This document shows, in pieces, positions 16,185-25,717 of a stretch of 43,170 nt of DNA (its first letter is position 1; every line of letters begins with the position of its first letter). The position numbers and the translations under genes are program-made. This DNA is from Marisediminitalea oceani (GTDB lineage: Bacteria > Pseudomonadota > Gammaproteobacteria > Enterobacterales > Alteromonadaceae), in contig NZ_RCUA01000024.1 of NCBI RefSeq assembly GCF_003731635.1, forward strand, positions 1 through 43,170, given 5' to 3'. Below the pieces are notes generated by a model. That model was not told the DNA's origin. It worked only from the letters and a program-made list of their open reading frames with translations, and did not search any database.

Positions 16185-18184
16185 TGAATAACACGAAAGC
16201 CATTATTTTAGGATGTGTTATCGGCGGTGCAATGACTGCGTTAGCATATACATTCCTACTTCCTTCTGATGCACCATCTAACGCAGCAGGGCAAAGCACA
16301 GAACCCCAGCCACTCTATTGGGTGGCACCGATGGATCCCAATTACCGTCGTGATGAACCGGGTAAATCTCCGATGGGAATGGATCTCGTCCCCGTTTATG
16401 AGGAGAGCACGGGAGGTAATGAAGGTCCGGGAACCATTAGCATATCACCCAATGTAGTTAATAATTTAGGGGTAAGAACAGCATCGGTTCAACGCCGCTC
16501 GCTGCATGTCCCTATTCGTACGGTTGGCTATGTGCAATACAATGAAGACACCTTGATACATATCCACCCACGCGTTGAAGGTTGGGTAGATACACTGCAT
16601 GTGAAAGCCTCGGGTGAGTATGTCAAAAAAGGCGAACCATTGTATTCGCTCTATTCCCCTGAATTGGTCAATGCGCAAGAAGAGCTGCTGCTCGCGATGC
16701 GCCGCGGGAGCGACGATTTGATCAGTGCTGCTCGCTCGCGATTAGATGCGTTGCAAATGCCAAATGAAGCGATTCAGTCCTTAATGTCGAGCAAAAAAGT
16801 TCGTCAAACGATCACTTTTTCGGCACCGCAAACCGGGTTTGTTGACAATTTAAATATTCGCGAAGGATTCTTTATCAAGCCAGGCAATACCCTCCTATCC
16901 ATTGGTGCGTTGGATGAGGTGTGGGTTGATGCTGAAATCTTTGAACGGCAATCCGCGCAAGTCACTGTCGGACTTCCCGTCACAATGACGTTGGATTTTT
17001 TACCCGGCAAAACATGGGAGGGTGAGGTTGATTACGTCTACCCCACACTTGAACAGAGCACTCGAACGCTGCGGGTTCGGTTACGCTTTAAAAATGCCGA
17101 TTACGCGCTTAAGCCGAACATGTTTGCCCAGATCACAATACATTCAGAATTTGACTCTGACAACGTTCTTGTACCATCAGAAGCGGTTATCAGAACCGGC
17201 ACGCAAGATCGTGTTGTCTTGGCGTTGGGTGACGGGCAATTCAAGTCCATTGCCGTAGATGTAGGTCGAGTGGTAGAGGACTACACTGAGATTACTACAG
17301 GTCTCATCGACGGGGATCAGATTGTCACCTCGGCACACTTTTTACTCGATTCAGAAAGCAGTATCAGTTCAGATTTTAAACGGATGGAAGCACCTGGTGC
17401 ACTCCCGTCGTCGGTTTTTACCGAAGCCACCATCACCGATGTTATGCCCTCACATAACATGATAACAGTGAACCATGGCGCCATCAGTGAATGGGATTGG
17501 CCAGAAATGACAATGGATTTTACTGTCGCTAACCACGTAGACCTAACGCGTTTGCGGCAAGGTATGGGGGCGCATATTGAAATTAGTAAAGAAAACGATG
17601 GTCAGTATGTGGTAACGACGGTGCATATCATTGACGACAATGCTGATACACAGACGATAAATGGACGCACTATATGGACTGAAGCAACGATTAATTCGGT
17701 TATGCCCTCACACAAAATGCTAAATCTTGACCACGGAGCAATTGAAGCGTGGGATTGGCCCGCGATGACAATGGATTTCTTTGTTGCTGACACTATCGAT
17801 TTATCACAGTTGAAAGCTGGTATGGATTTGCATATTGAAATCACCAAAACCGGTGATAGCGACTATCTGGTAACAACCATCCATGTAAAATCAGCAGAAC
17901 CAAGTTCAGCGCAAAGCGCAATGGTGACAGGCACCATTAATGCCATCAATACGCAGTCTCGTGTAGTCAATATTTCACGTGAAGCGATCCCAAAGTGGGA
18001 TAGGCCTGCGGCAACTCTTGACTTTACCTTGAGCGACGATATCGATATCAGCCAATTTACGGTCGGTGCTGACATTACATTTACGTTTGAGATCACTGAC
18101 GGCAACTTTAGGATCCTGAGCATTCAGTCTGAAAGCCAAGATGCTTCGATGGATCATAGCAACCATGGAGGAGCACACGAATGA
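16184..18184 (+). CDS. cusB: CusB-like adaptor with three C-terminal CusF-like repeats
   Basis: 666 residues, much longer than the usual 400 or so. N-terminal membrane anchor or signal (6-26), then a heavy-metal-binding motif at 45-74 (WVAPMDPNYRRDEPGKSPMG...). Next come the barrel-sandwich, hairpin and beta-barrel domains of an RND adaptor (about 95-400). Three CusF-like domains follow: repeat 1 has H431, W439, M442, M444 (WPEMTMDF); repeat 2 has H517, W525, M528, M530 (WPAMTMDF); repeat 3 has R599, R607, A609, L612 at those sites, so it has lost all CusF copper ligands. Built-in CusF domains would hand Cu(I) directly to the pump. Overlaps cusA by ATGA. Confidence 0.9.
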   Translation: MNNTKAIILGCVIGGAMTALAYTFLLPSDAPSNAAGQSTEPQPLYWVAPMDPNYRRDEPGKSPMGMDLVPVYEESTGGNEGPGTISISPNVVNNLGVRTASVQRRSLHVPIRTVGYVQYNEDTLIHIHPRVEGWVDTLHVKASGEYVKKGEPLYSLYSPELVNAQEELLLAMRRGSDDLISAARSRLDALQMPNEAIQSLMSSKKVRQTITFSAPQTGFVDNLNIREGFFIKPGNTLLSIGALDEVWVDAEIFERQSAQVTVGLPVTMTLDFLPGKTWEGEVDYVYPTLEQSTRTLRVRLRFKNADYALKPNMFAQITIHSEFDSDNVLVPSEAVIRTGTQDRVVLALGDGQFKSIAVDVGRVVEDYTEITTGLIDGDQIVTSAHFLLDSESSISSDFKRMEAPGALPSSVFTEATITDVMPSHNMITVNHGAISEWDWPEMTMDFTVANHVDLTRLRQGMGAHIEISKENDGQYVVTTVHIIDDNADTQTINGRTIWTEATINSVMPSHKMLNLDHGAIEAWDWPAMTMDFFVADTIDLSQLKAGMDLHIEITKTGDSDYLVTTIHVKSAEPSSAQSAMVTGTINAINTQSRVVNISREAIPKWDRPAATLDFTLSDDIDISQFTVGADITFTFEITDGNFRILSIQSESQDASMDHSNHGGAHE

Positions 18185-21100
18185 TCGCTGCTATTATTCG
18201 ATGGTCAGTTTCCAACCGCTTCTTCGTATTACTGGCGACCTTAATTATTATCGGCGGTGGTTTATTCACGATAAAGAATACACCAATTGATGCATTGCCC
18301 GACCTATCTGATGTCCAGGTCATCATTAAGACGAGTTACCCTGGACAAGCACCTCAGGTGGTTGAAGATCAGGTGACTTATCCGCTTACAACAGCGATGT
18401 TGTCGGTACCAGGCGCTAAAACAGTCAGGGGTTATTCTTTCTTTGGCGACTCATATGTCTACATCATTTTTGATGACAGCACGGATCTATATTGGGCCCG
18501 AAGCCGCGTATTAGAATACCTGTCTCAAGTTGCTCCCAATTTGCCTGAAAATGCTCGGCCACAATTAGGCCCAGATGCAACGGGTGTGGGTTGGGTTTAC
18601 TTGTATGCATTGGTTGACCGCACAGGCAAAAACGACATATCACAACTACGTAGTCTGCAGGATTGGTTTCTCAAGTACGAACTGCAAACCGTTCCCGGTG
18701 TCTCTGAGGTTTCTGCGTTAGGCGGTATGGTAAAGCAATATCAAGTTAAAGTTGATCCTGAAAAACTGCGGGCTTATGGGATCCCGCTATCGCATATTCA
18801 AACGGCCATCAAAAGAGGCAACAAAGAAGTTGGCGCATCTGTTATTGAAATGGCTGAGGCTGAATATATGGTCAGGGCGACAGGGTATATTTCAAGCAAA
18901 CAAGATATCGAAACGATCCCTCTCGGCGTGAATGAAAATGGTACGCCGCTGTTGGTTAGGGATATCGCGGATGTGCAATTAGGCCCTCAAATGCGCAGGG
19001 GGGTCGCTGAGCTGAATGGCGAGGGAGAAACCGTAGGCGGCATCGTTGTAATGCGATTTGGGGAAAATGCTCAAACAACCATAAACGGAGTCAAAGCTAA
19101 ACTAGAAGACCTTAAAAAAGGATTGCCGGATGGTGTCGAAATCGTCACGGTTTACGATCGCTCAGCTTTGATTGAACGGGCGGTAGATAACTTGGCCTCC
19201 AAACTGGTAGAAGAGTTTATCGTCGTTGCCCTAGTGTGTATCGCGTTCTTATTTCATGTACGCTCTTCGTTGGTCGCAATTATAAGTATTCCTGTCGGAA
19301 TCATCACGGCAATCATCGTGATGTATATGCAAGGTATCAATGCGAACATCATGTCCTTGGGGGGGATCGCTATTGCTATTGGTGCAATGAGCGATGGGGC
19401 CATTGTCATGATCGAAAATATGCATAAGCATATGGAGCGAACCCCCCTGACGAAAGAAAATCGATGGCAGGTCGTCATGGATTCAGCGTCTGAAGTCGGA
19501 CCTGCGCTGTTTTTCAGTTTGTTGATCATCACCGTTAGTTTCGTACCAGTGTTTACGCTAGAAGCGCAAGAGGGCAGGATGTTCTCGCCGCTTGCATTCA
19601 CCAAAACATATGCGATGGCCGCTTCCGCAGCGCTTGCTATCACCTTGGTGCCAGTTTTGATGGGGTACTTTGTGCGCGGTAAAGTACTTGCGGAGCATAA
19701 GAATCCTGTAAATCGGTTCTTGACGTTTTTATACATGCCAACACTGAAAACGGTATTACGTTTTCCCAAGTTGACCATGCTGGTCGCCGTTATAGTACTG
19801 GGAATTGGGCTTTGGCCAATTGATAAGATCGGTAGCGAATTTATCCCGCCGCTTGATGAAGGTGACTTAATGTATATGCCGACGACTTATGCCGGTATTT
19901 CGATAGGTAAAGCACGCGAGTTATTGCAACAAACCAATAAACTGATCAAGACCGTTCCTGAGGTCGAAACGGTGTTTGGCAAGGTCGGCCGAGCCGATAC
20001 GGCAACCGATCCTGCGCCATTAACAATGATAGAAACGTTTATACAATTAAAACCTCAAGATCAATGGCGTGAAGGCATGACTACCCAAGATCTGATCAAA
20101 GAATTTGATGCTGTGGTTAATTTGCCGGGGTTAACGAACGCATGGGTTATGCCAATTAAAACGCGGATTGATATGTTGGCTACCGGTATTAAGACCCCCG
20201 TTGGCATCAAGATTGGAGGTCCAGATCTCATGGAAATTCAAAAGATTGGTCAACAAATTGAAACGATACTTTCAGATGTTGAGGGCACGGCATCCGTTTA
20301 TTCAGAGCGCGTTGCCGGCGGGCGTTATGTCAAAGTCGATATCCAACGTGAACGGGCCGCTCGCTATGGTCTCAACATAGCAGACGTTCAACAAGTTGTT
20401 TCTAGTGCCATTGGAGGAATGAATGTTACACAGAGCGTCGAAGGATTAGAGCGCTACCCAGTGAATATTCGATATCCACAATCATATCGCTCATCACCTG
20501 AATCATTGTCATTGTTGCCTATTGTCACACCACAAGGCAAACGCATTGCGTTGGCTGATGTCGCGGATGTGTATATTGAAGATGGTCCCCCAGGCATTAA
20601 AAGTGAAAATGCACGCCTTAATGGCTGGGTGTATGTGGATATTGATGGCGTAGACATTGGCTCTTATGTCGTCGCGGCGCAGCAGGTCGTCAGTGAGGAG
20701 CTGGTATTGCCTGCAGGATACTCCATAACGTGGTCGGGACAATATGAATATATGATGCGGGCAAAAGAAAAATTAACCTATGTAGTGCCATTGACTTTAG
20801 CTATTATCGTGATCTTGTTATACCTCAACTTCCGCAATTTTATTGAAGTAGCGATCATCATGGGAACGTTGCCTTTATCGATGGTCGGTAGTATTTGGCT
20901 TATGTACTTAGAGGGGTATAACTTTTCAGTGGCAGTGGGCGTTGGCTTCATTGCATTGGCCGGGGTCGCTGTCGAGATTGGCGTCATTATGCTGGTGTAC
21001 TTGAATCATGAGTACCAGGCGTTAATCGACAAATGCAAAATGGACGGTATCAAACCCACCGTAGGAATGCTAACCGAAGCCGTATTGCATGGCGCGGGTT

Positions 21101-21315
21101 TGCGTGTCCGGCCAGTCATGATGACGACCGCAACCATTATATTCGGACTATTACCGGTACTTTATGGCTCAGGTACGGGGTCTGAAGTGATGAGTCGTAT
21201 CGCTGCGCCCATGGTGGGCGGGATGGTCAGTGCGATTTTATTGACGCTACTTATTTTACCAGCCATTTATTTAATATGGCGAAAACAGCAGCTCAAAACG
21301 ATGAGTAATTGGTAG
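18181..21315 (+). CDS. cusA: CusA/CzcA-family heavy-metal RND efflux pump
   Basis: 1044 residues, full length for the HME-RND family. Twelve membrane helices in two sets: one after residue 8 and a group at about 340-530, then a second half with the last group from about 870. Typical family blocks are DALPDLSDVQVIIKTSYPGQ near the N-terminus, VALVCIAFLFHVRSSLVAI, the proton-relay helix around GAMSDGAIVMIENMHKHMER, RIDMLATGIKTPVGIKIGG, and GSEVMSRIAAPMVGGM near the end. It is driven by the proton gradient and pumps from periplasm or cytoplasm through CusB and CusC. Copper/silver specificity is inferred from the CusF-like domains and neighbours. Confidence 0.9.
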   Translation: MIAAIIRWSVSNRFFVLLATLIIIGGGLFTIKNTPIDALPDLSDVQVIIKTSYPGQAPQVVEDQVTYPLTTAMLSVPGAKTVRGYSFFGDSYVYIIFDDSTDLYWARSRVLEYLSQVAPNLPENARPQLGPDATGVGWVYLYALVDRTGKNDISQLRSLQDWFLKYELQTVPGVSEVSALGGMVKQYQVKVDPEKLRAYGIPLSHIQTAIKRGNKEVGASVIEMAEAEYMVRATGYISSKQDIETIPLGVNENGTPLLVRDIADVQLGPQMRRGVAELNGEGETVGGIVVMRFGENAQTTINGVKAKLEDLKKGLPDGVEIVTVYDRSALIERAVDNLASKLVEEFIVVALVCIAFLFHVRSSLVAIISIPVGIITAIIVMYMQGINANIMSLGGIAIAIGAMSDGAIVMIENMHKHMERTPLTKENRWQVVMDSASEVGPALFFSLLIITVSFVPVFTLEAQEGRMFSPLAFTKTYAMAASAALAITLVPVLMGYFVRGKVLAEHKNPVNRFLTFLYMPTLKTVLRFPKLTMLVAVIVLGIGLWPIDKIGSEFIPPLDEGDLMYMPTTYAGISIGKARELLQQTNKLIKTVPEVETVFGKVGRADTATDPAPLTMIETFIQLKPQDQWREGMTTQDLIKEFDAVVNLPGLTNAWVMPIKTRIDMLATGIKTPVGIKIGGPDLMEIQKIGQQIETILSDVEGTASVYSERVAGGRYVKVDIQRERAARYGLNIADVQQVVSSAIGGMNVTQSVEGLERYPVNIRYPQSYRSSPESLSLLPIVTPQGKRIALADVADVYIEDGPPGIKSENARLNGWVYVDIDGVDIGSYVVAAQQVVSEELVLPAGYSITWSGQYEYMMRAKEKLTYVVPLTLAIIVILLYLNFRNFIEVAIIMGTLPLSMVGSIWLMYLEGYNFSVAVGVGFIALAGVAVEIGVIMLVYLNHEYQALIDKCKMDGIKPTVGMLTEAVLHGAGLRVRPVMMTTATIIFGLLPVLYGSGTGSEVMSRIAAPMVGGMVSAILLTLLILPAIYLIWRKQQLKTMSNW

Positions 21316-21317
21316 TT

Positions 21318-22016
21318 ATGCGTCGCCTTGCTCGTCGGTTACACCGATACCTACTGTTGATTGTCGGTGTGCAGATGCTCCTCTGGTCAGTGAGTGGACT
21401 CTACATGGTCTGGTTTGATATCCACTATATTCAAGGCGATCATTTCATGAAAAGCTCGCCCGCGCTTTCATCATTGTCAACGGTAAACGTTGGCTTTGAT
21501 GAGATAGTCGCTCGCTACCCTGATGCTAAGTCAATCGTTTTGGGCAGTGTGGGGGAGATGCCGGTTTACCGATTAACCCTCACCAGTAAGACTCACCTGA
21601 TCAGCGGCTTATCTGGAGACATCATCCAACCGTTGTCAGACAAACAAGCCGCCGCCATCGCAATGTCCAGGTCAAGTCGGTCGTATGAGGTCGACAATGT
21701 GACCTTGCTGGGTGAAAACGAAGAGGATAGTCCGGTTGGGCAACGAGGACGTCCATTATGGCGAGTTGAATTTAAAGGCGCACTTGCGCCAACATTTTAC
21801 GTCAGTCAAGACACAGGTACGGTTGAATATATTCGACATGCCCCTTGGCAAGTATTTGATTGGTTATGGCGCCTCCATATTATGGATTACCAAGACGGTG
21901 AAGACGTTAGTAATACACTATTAGTGAGCATGACTATCATAGGGCTGTTGGCCGCATTAGCAGGCTTGCTATTGCTGCCTTATTCCTTTTCGTCATCGCG
22001 AAAGGCAGCTGACTGA
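21318..22016 (+). CDS. PepSY-type membrane protein
   Basis: 232 residues from ATG 21318, two bases after the cusA stop; an upstream TTG at 21309 would overlap it. An N-terminal transmembrane helix follows a basic, His-containing start (RRLARRLHRYLLLIVGVQML). The periplasmic domain of about 150 residues has PepSY-like pieces (FYVSQDTGTVEYIRH). A second helix comes after RLHIMDYQ (LLVSMTIIGLLAALAGLLLL). The layout and the His positions match the N-terminal part of the next gene, so the two look like tandem paralogues. His in the two helices could ligate heme, as proposed for PepSY-TM reductases; this is inference. Confidence 0.7.
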   Translation: MRRLARRLHRYLLLIVGVQMLLWSVSGLYMVWFDIHYIQGDHFMKSSPALSSLSTVNVGFDEIVARYPDAKSIVLGSVGEMPVYRLTLTSKTHLISGLSGDIIQPLSDKQAAAIAMSRSSRSYEVDNVTLLGENEEDSPVGQRGRPLWRVEFKGALAPTFYVSQDTGTVEYIRHAPWQVFDWLWRLHIMDYQDGEDVSNTLLVSMTIIGLLAALAGLLLLPYSFSSSRKAAD

Positions 22017-22017
22017 A

Positions 22018-23850
22018 ATGTTCTGGCGGATCATTCACAAATACCTTGCATTAATTGTGTTTTCACAATTAATGGTTTGGCTCGCTACGGGTTTTTTACT
22101 CGGACAGGCTGAGCACAGTAAACCCCTCTCCAGAATCGCAAGTGACGCTATTGCAGGAAGTGTATTAACGCAAAACCTAATATCCGTCGAGAACGTCCTT
22201 ATACGCTCACCCAATGCGCTCTCTATTGAGCTGCTTAGCTTGTTGGGAAACCCGACCTATAAGGTTATGACGCACTATGCTAGACATGCCCATGAAAGAG
22301 AGTATGAGTTAATAGACGCGATAAAGGGAAATAAAATAGAACTAACAGCGAACGATATCCGTGATCTGGTCAACAATCACTTCCGGTTAACTTCGCCTAT
22401 TCAAGATTTACGCCTTGTTCATCCACCGATAGAGCATCTACCCAAAGAGCAACAATCGGTTTGGCATGTACGTTTATCAGACAGAGAAACGACACACATT
22501 TATGTCCGAGCATCGACAGGGGAAATAGCCGGCGTCGTCGATAGCAACAGAGAATGGACAAACTTGTTGATGTTATTGCACTTTATGGACTATCAGAACA
22601 CCGGCTCATTTAATCACTGGTGGATCAAGTTCCTCGCGTTACTGACTTTGCTGTTGAGTATTTCAGGAATTCTGTGGCTGGTTAGCCTCGTTAAAAATAA
22701 GCAAGTATTCATTGGGTGGTGGTATAGAAAGCAAGACATAGTGGTACTTGATCAGCAAGGTTACCTCCAAAACGTCGTTGCTAAGGACAATGAATCACTT
22801 CTGGACTGTTTACAGCACAATGCCCTTTCTATTGAGTCAGTATGTGGGGGAGGGGGAACATGCGGCCAATGTATCGTGCGTCTTGATCCAACGGCTGCCA
22901 TTTCAGTTGCAGAACGATATCGCTTATCTCAAGACAGGTTGTTGTCCGGATACCGTTTAGCTTGTCAGCAAAACACTGATTTGAAAGGCAACGTTCAGCT
23001 TGTAGAGTCTCCAAACCCCAAAACAGTATCATGCGAGTTGCTCTCAAACACATTCATTACACCCTTTATCAAAGAATTAAGATTTAAACATCAAGGCAGT
23101 GTTCCACTGGATTTTAAGCCTGGCAGTTTTGTTCAATTCACGATTAAAGAAGGTCAATCTTTAGCGTTTCCGAAAGACTTACCGAGACGCTATCGGCCTT
23201 ATTGGCCGCGTTTTGAATCAGCTACATTTTCCCATCCAAACACTGTCAGGCATTATTCAGTTGCAAACCGAAATGATGGTAGTGGCGTGCTTACATTCAA
23301 TATAAAAATGCAACCGGCACAATCTAACAACCAAAGACCTGGCATCGGTTCTTTTCACCTTGGTAATTTAAGCATCGGCACTGTGGTTGATATAGTTGCG
23401 CCTCGAGGGGGATTTAACTTACCTGATGATCTTGGTGTACGAGAAATTGTGTTGGTCGGAGGGGGCTCGGGTATAGCACCTCTAAAAGCTCTAATCGATG
23501 AACTAATATTTGGCTTGCATTCGACACTGCCTATAACCCTCTTTTATGGCGCCAAACACCCTGTTGAATTGGCAAATCATTGCTGGTTAAAAGCGGTTGA
23601 AACACAGCATTCCAATTTCTCCTATCAACCTATCGTGTCTAACGCGTCTTCTGTTTGGTATGGACAGGTGGGCCGCGTACAAACGCCGTTGAATGCATTT
23701 GTGTCTGCGCACCGTAGCCTCCATCGATGTTTGTTTTTCCTCTGCGGTCCTCCGGCAATGATGAACGATGTAACCCAGTTACTATTACGCTACTCCGTCA
23801 ATGAAAATGCTATACAAATCGATTCATTTTCACCATTTACTACTACTTAA
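22018..23850 (+). CDS. PepSY membrane domain fused to 2Fe-2S/FAD (NqrF-like) reductase
   Basis: 610 residues. Residues 1-235 are a PepSY-TM unit like the preceding protein (IIHKYLALIVFSQLMVW; LLHFMDYQ before the second helix). Residues about 240-330 are a plant-type ferredoxin domain with Cys276, Cys282, Cys285 and Cys316. Residues about 340-610 are a ferredoxin-NADP reductase module: FAD motif RHYSVANR, NAD(P) motif GGGSGIAPLKALI, and a CGPPAMMNDV end block. Electrons would pass from cytoplasmic NAD(P)H through FAD and 2Fe-2S to the membrane domain and perhaps to periplasmic Cu(II) or Fe(III). It is one base from the previous gene. The domain order is that of NqrF. Confidence 0.85.
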   Translation: MFWRIIHKYLALIVFSQLMVWLATGFLLGQAEHSKPLSRIASDAIAGSVLTQNLISVENVLIRSPNALSIELLSLLGNPTYKVMTHYARHAHEREYELIDAIKGNKIELTANDIRDLVNNHFRLTSPIQDLRLVHPPIEHLPKEQQSVWHVRLSDRETTHIYVRASTGEIAGVVDSNREWTNLLMLLHFMDYQNTGSFNHWWIKFLALLTLLLSISGILWLVSLVKNKQVFIGWWYRKQDIVVLDQQGYLQNVVAKDNESLLDCLQHNALSIESVCGGGGTCGQCIVRLDPTAAISVAERYRLSQDRLLSGYRLACQQNTDLKGNVQLVESPNPKTVSCELLSNTFITPFIKELRFKHQGSVPLDFKPGSFVQFTIKEGQSLAFPKDLPRRYRPYWPRFESATFSHPNTVRHYSVANRNDGSGVLTFNIKMQPAQSNNQRPGIGSFHLGNLSIGTVVDIVAPRGGFNLPDDLGVREIVLVGGGSGIAPLKALIDELIFGLHSTLPITLFYGAKHPVELANHCWLKAVETQHSNFSYQPIVSNASSVWYGQVGRVQTPLNAFVSAHRSLHRCLFFLCGPPAMMNDVTQLLLRYSVNENAIQIDSFSPFTTT

Positions 23851-23868
23851 AACTACCGAGGTTTATTT

Positions 23869-24270
23869 ATGAAAACACTATTGTCAACGTTCTTACTGAC
23901 CGCTCTTTTCTTGAGCACAAGCAGTTATGCTCACACATCGTTGAAAACGTCCATGCCAAAAAACAATGCGATGTTAATGTCATCGCCTCCACAATTGTCC
24001 GTTGTTTTTACTGAGCCAGTTCGTTTGGCCAAATTGACGTTAAATTCTCAAAACGGCGAGCCTGTCGACTTTAATTTTTCTCCATCGATGGAGTCTAGCA
24101 CTTTCTTTAATTACGACTTACCGACGTTATCGCCGGGTAACTATACCGCACAGTGGATGTTACTTGGTGAGGATGGGCACAAAATGGACGGTTCATTTGA
24201 CTTCATGGTTCACGGAAACAAGTCCATGCAAGATGACAAAAAAGCCCATAGTCAACACAAAGACCATTAA
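23869..24270 (+). CDS. copC: CopC periplasmic copper-binding protein
   Basis: 133 residues. Signal peptide ending SSYAH, leaving a His at the mature N-terminus, the known Cu(II) ligand of CopC. The fold blocks SSPPQLSVVFTEPVRL, SPGNYTAQWMLLGEDGHKMDGSFDF are typical, with the second Cu(II)-site Asp and His in EDGHKMDG. The Met-rich Cu(I) loop is reduced, so it is likely a Cu(II)-only type. It sits immediately before copD, the usual pairing. Confidence 0.9.
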   Translation: MKTLLSTFLLTALFLSTSSYAHTSLKTSMPKNNAMLMSSPPQLSVVFTEPVRLAKLTLNSQNGEPVDFNFSPSMESSTFFNYDLPTLSPGNYTAQWMLLGEDGHKMDGSFDFMVHGNKSMQDDKKAHSQHKDH

Positions 24271-24284
24271 AGAGGAAGATTAAA

Positions 24285-25199
24285 ATGGCAATTTGGGAAG
24301 TATTGATCCTATCCACCAAGCTTACTGTCTATCTAGGACTGTCGGCGCTTTTGGGCGGATTTCTTATCCTTCTTTTAGTGCCGTTTAGCCTGGAAAAACA
24401 AACTCACGCTCGTCTGCTTCTGCAAGGTCATATTATTAAGTATATGGCTATGTTTGGTTTAGTTGGTGTTTTCGCGACTACGTTGGATTTCTTTTTCCAA
24501 GTGGGGTCGCTATCTCAAACGGGTTTCACAGGCATGTTTGATGCGGTCATGCGACGTATGGTTGCACAATCTACTTTAGGGACTATTGCAATAAGTCGGC
24601 TGTGCATATTCATCGTCGGCATTGCTTTTTGTGGATCGTTTTATTGGCAACTCGCTCGCAAAAAAACGCCTCAATTTATCGTGACTCTTCTTGGTGCAAT
24701 AATTCTGTGGGGGAGTATTGGATATGTATTCATGCTTTCCGGGCATACCGTGCAACTGGAACGTTCATATGGTTATGCATTAGCTGTGCATGTGATCATC
24801 GCGCTAAGCTGGATGGGCGCTCTTTGGCCGTTGTCAGCAGCATGCCTACACCTATCGCCTACACCGCTATACAGTCTGATGCGGCAATTTGGTCATCTTG
24901 CTATAGGACTGGTGAGCCTGCTGCTCCTTGCCGGCACTCTGCTAGCATGGGAGCTAGTTGGTTCTGTAGGTAATTTATTCAATCAAATCTATGGACAAAG
25001 CCTTCTGTTAAAGCTGGGCTTTGTCAATGCGATCCTGCTGCTTGCCGCATGGCATAAATTAAAATTAACGCCCAAGCTTTTAACGCACAGTAACGCAGCG
25101 ATAGACATGCGCCGTTCGATCCAAATTGAAATGCTCATTGGACTATGCATTTTTCTGATCACCGCTGTTTTGACTACTGTTCTTGGTCCTCAATCTTAA
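24285..25199 (+). CDS. copD: CopD-family inner membrane copper protein
   Basis: 304 residues with about eight hydrophobic helices covering most of the protein (LSALLGGFLILLLVPF, AMFGLVGVFATTLDFFFQVG, FIVTLLGAIILWGSIGYVFM, LAVHVIIALSWMGALWPLSA, LLKLGFVNAILLLAAWHKLK, then a final helix ending LTTVLGPQ). His residues in HVIIALSWMG and similar helices fit the CopD family. It is thought to take copper from CopC into the cytoplasm. It follows copC by 14 bases with an AGAGGAAG ribosome site. Confidence 0.88.
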   Translation: MAIWEVLILSTKLTVYLGLSALLGGFLILLLVPFSLEKQTHARLLLQGHIIKYMAMFGLVGVFATTLDFFFQVGSLSQTGFTGMFDAVMRRMVAQSTLGTIAISRLCIFIVGIAFCGSFYWQLARKKTPQFIVTLLGAIILWGSIGYVFMLSGHTVQLERSYGYALAVHVIIALSWMGALWPLSAACLHLSPTPLYSLMRQFGHLAIGLVSLLLLAGTLLAWELVGSVGNLFNQIYGQSLLLKLGFVNAILLLAAWHKLKLTPKLLTHSNAAIDMRRSIQIEMLIGLCIFLITAVLTTVLGPQS

Positions 25200-25211
25200 C
25201 TTTGGATTTAT

Positions 25212-25691
25212 CTGAAAATTAATTACGTTTTAACGACTGTTTTGTCTATTGCGCTGCTTTCATTTAGTACGTTTGCTCATGAGCCACTCAAATCAATAGA
25301 GCACTCTGCAACTCACTTCAGTGGCTTGGATACTGCAGCGGGTCGCAGTGTGCTCGCTTATCACGAAGCATTATCTAATGGACAAGCGGATGACGTCATG
25401 AGTGCATTGACATCCGAAGTCATTATTTTAGAGGGATCGCGAATAGAACGCAGTGCTGAAGAATATCGACAACATCATTTACACGGTGATATGCGGTTTT
25501 CTGCGGCTGTCAAAACCACAACAATTGAACATCATGTTCGCGTTTATGGGGATACGGCGGTCTCAATTGCCAGAAGCCACACCCTTGGCACATACAAAGG
25601 TAAACAAATTGATAAGCAAGGAAATGAAACACTGGTACTTAACCTTATCAATGGTCATTGGAAAATAAGTCATATCCACTGGTCCCATTAA
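25212..25691 (+). CDS. Secreted NTF2-like (SnoaL/DUF4440-type) protein, first of two
   Basis: 159 residues if translation starts at CTG 25212, which gives a complete signal peptide (LKINYVLTTVLSIALLSFST, cleavage after TFAH). The only other start in frame nearby, TTG 25242, would leave half of that peptide. A GGA five bases before the CTG supports it. The mature part has the cone-shaped NTF2 pattern: TAAGRSVLAYHEALSNGQAD at the front, VSIARSHTLGTYKGKQID and WKISHIHWSH at the end. No catalytic residues can be assigned. It lies 12 bases after copD and before a second, diverged NTF2-like gene; a role in periplasmic copper handling is inferred only from position. Confidence 0.65.
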   Translation: MKINYVLTTVLSIALLSFSTFAHEPLKSIEHSATHFSGLDTAAGRSVLAYHEALSNGQADDVMSALTSEVIILEGSRIERSAEEYRQHHLHGDMRFSAAVKTTTIEHHVRVYGDTAVSIARSHTLGTYKGKQIDKQGNETLVLNLINGHWKISHIHWSH

Positions 25692-25717
25692 CACTTTAAT
25701 TTATAGGAAAACTTTAA

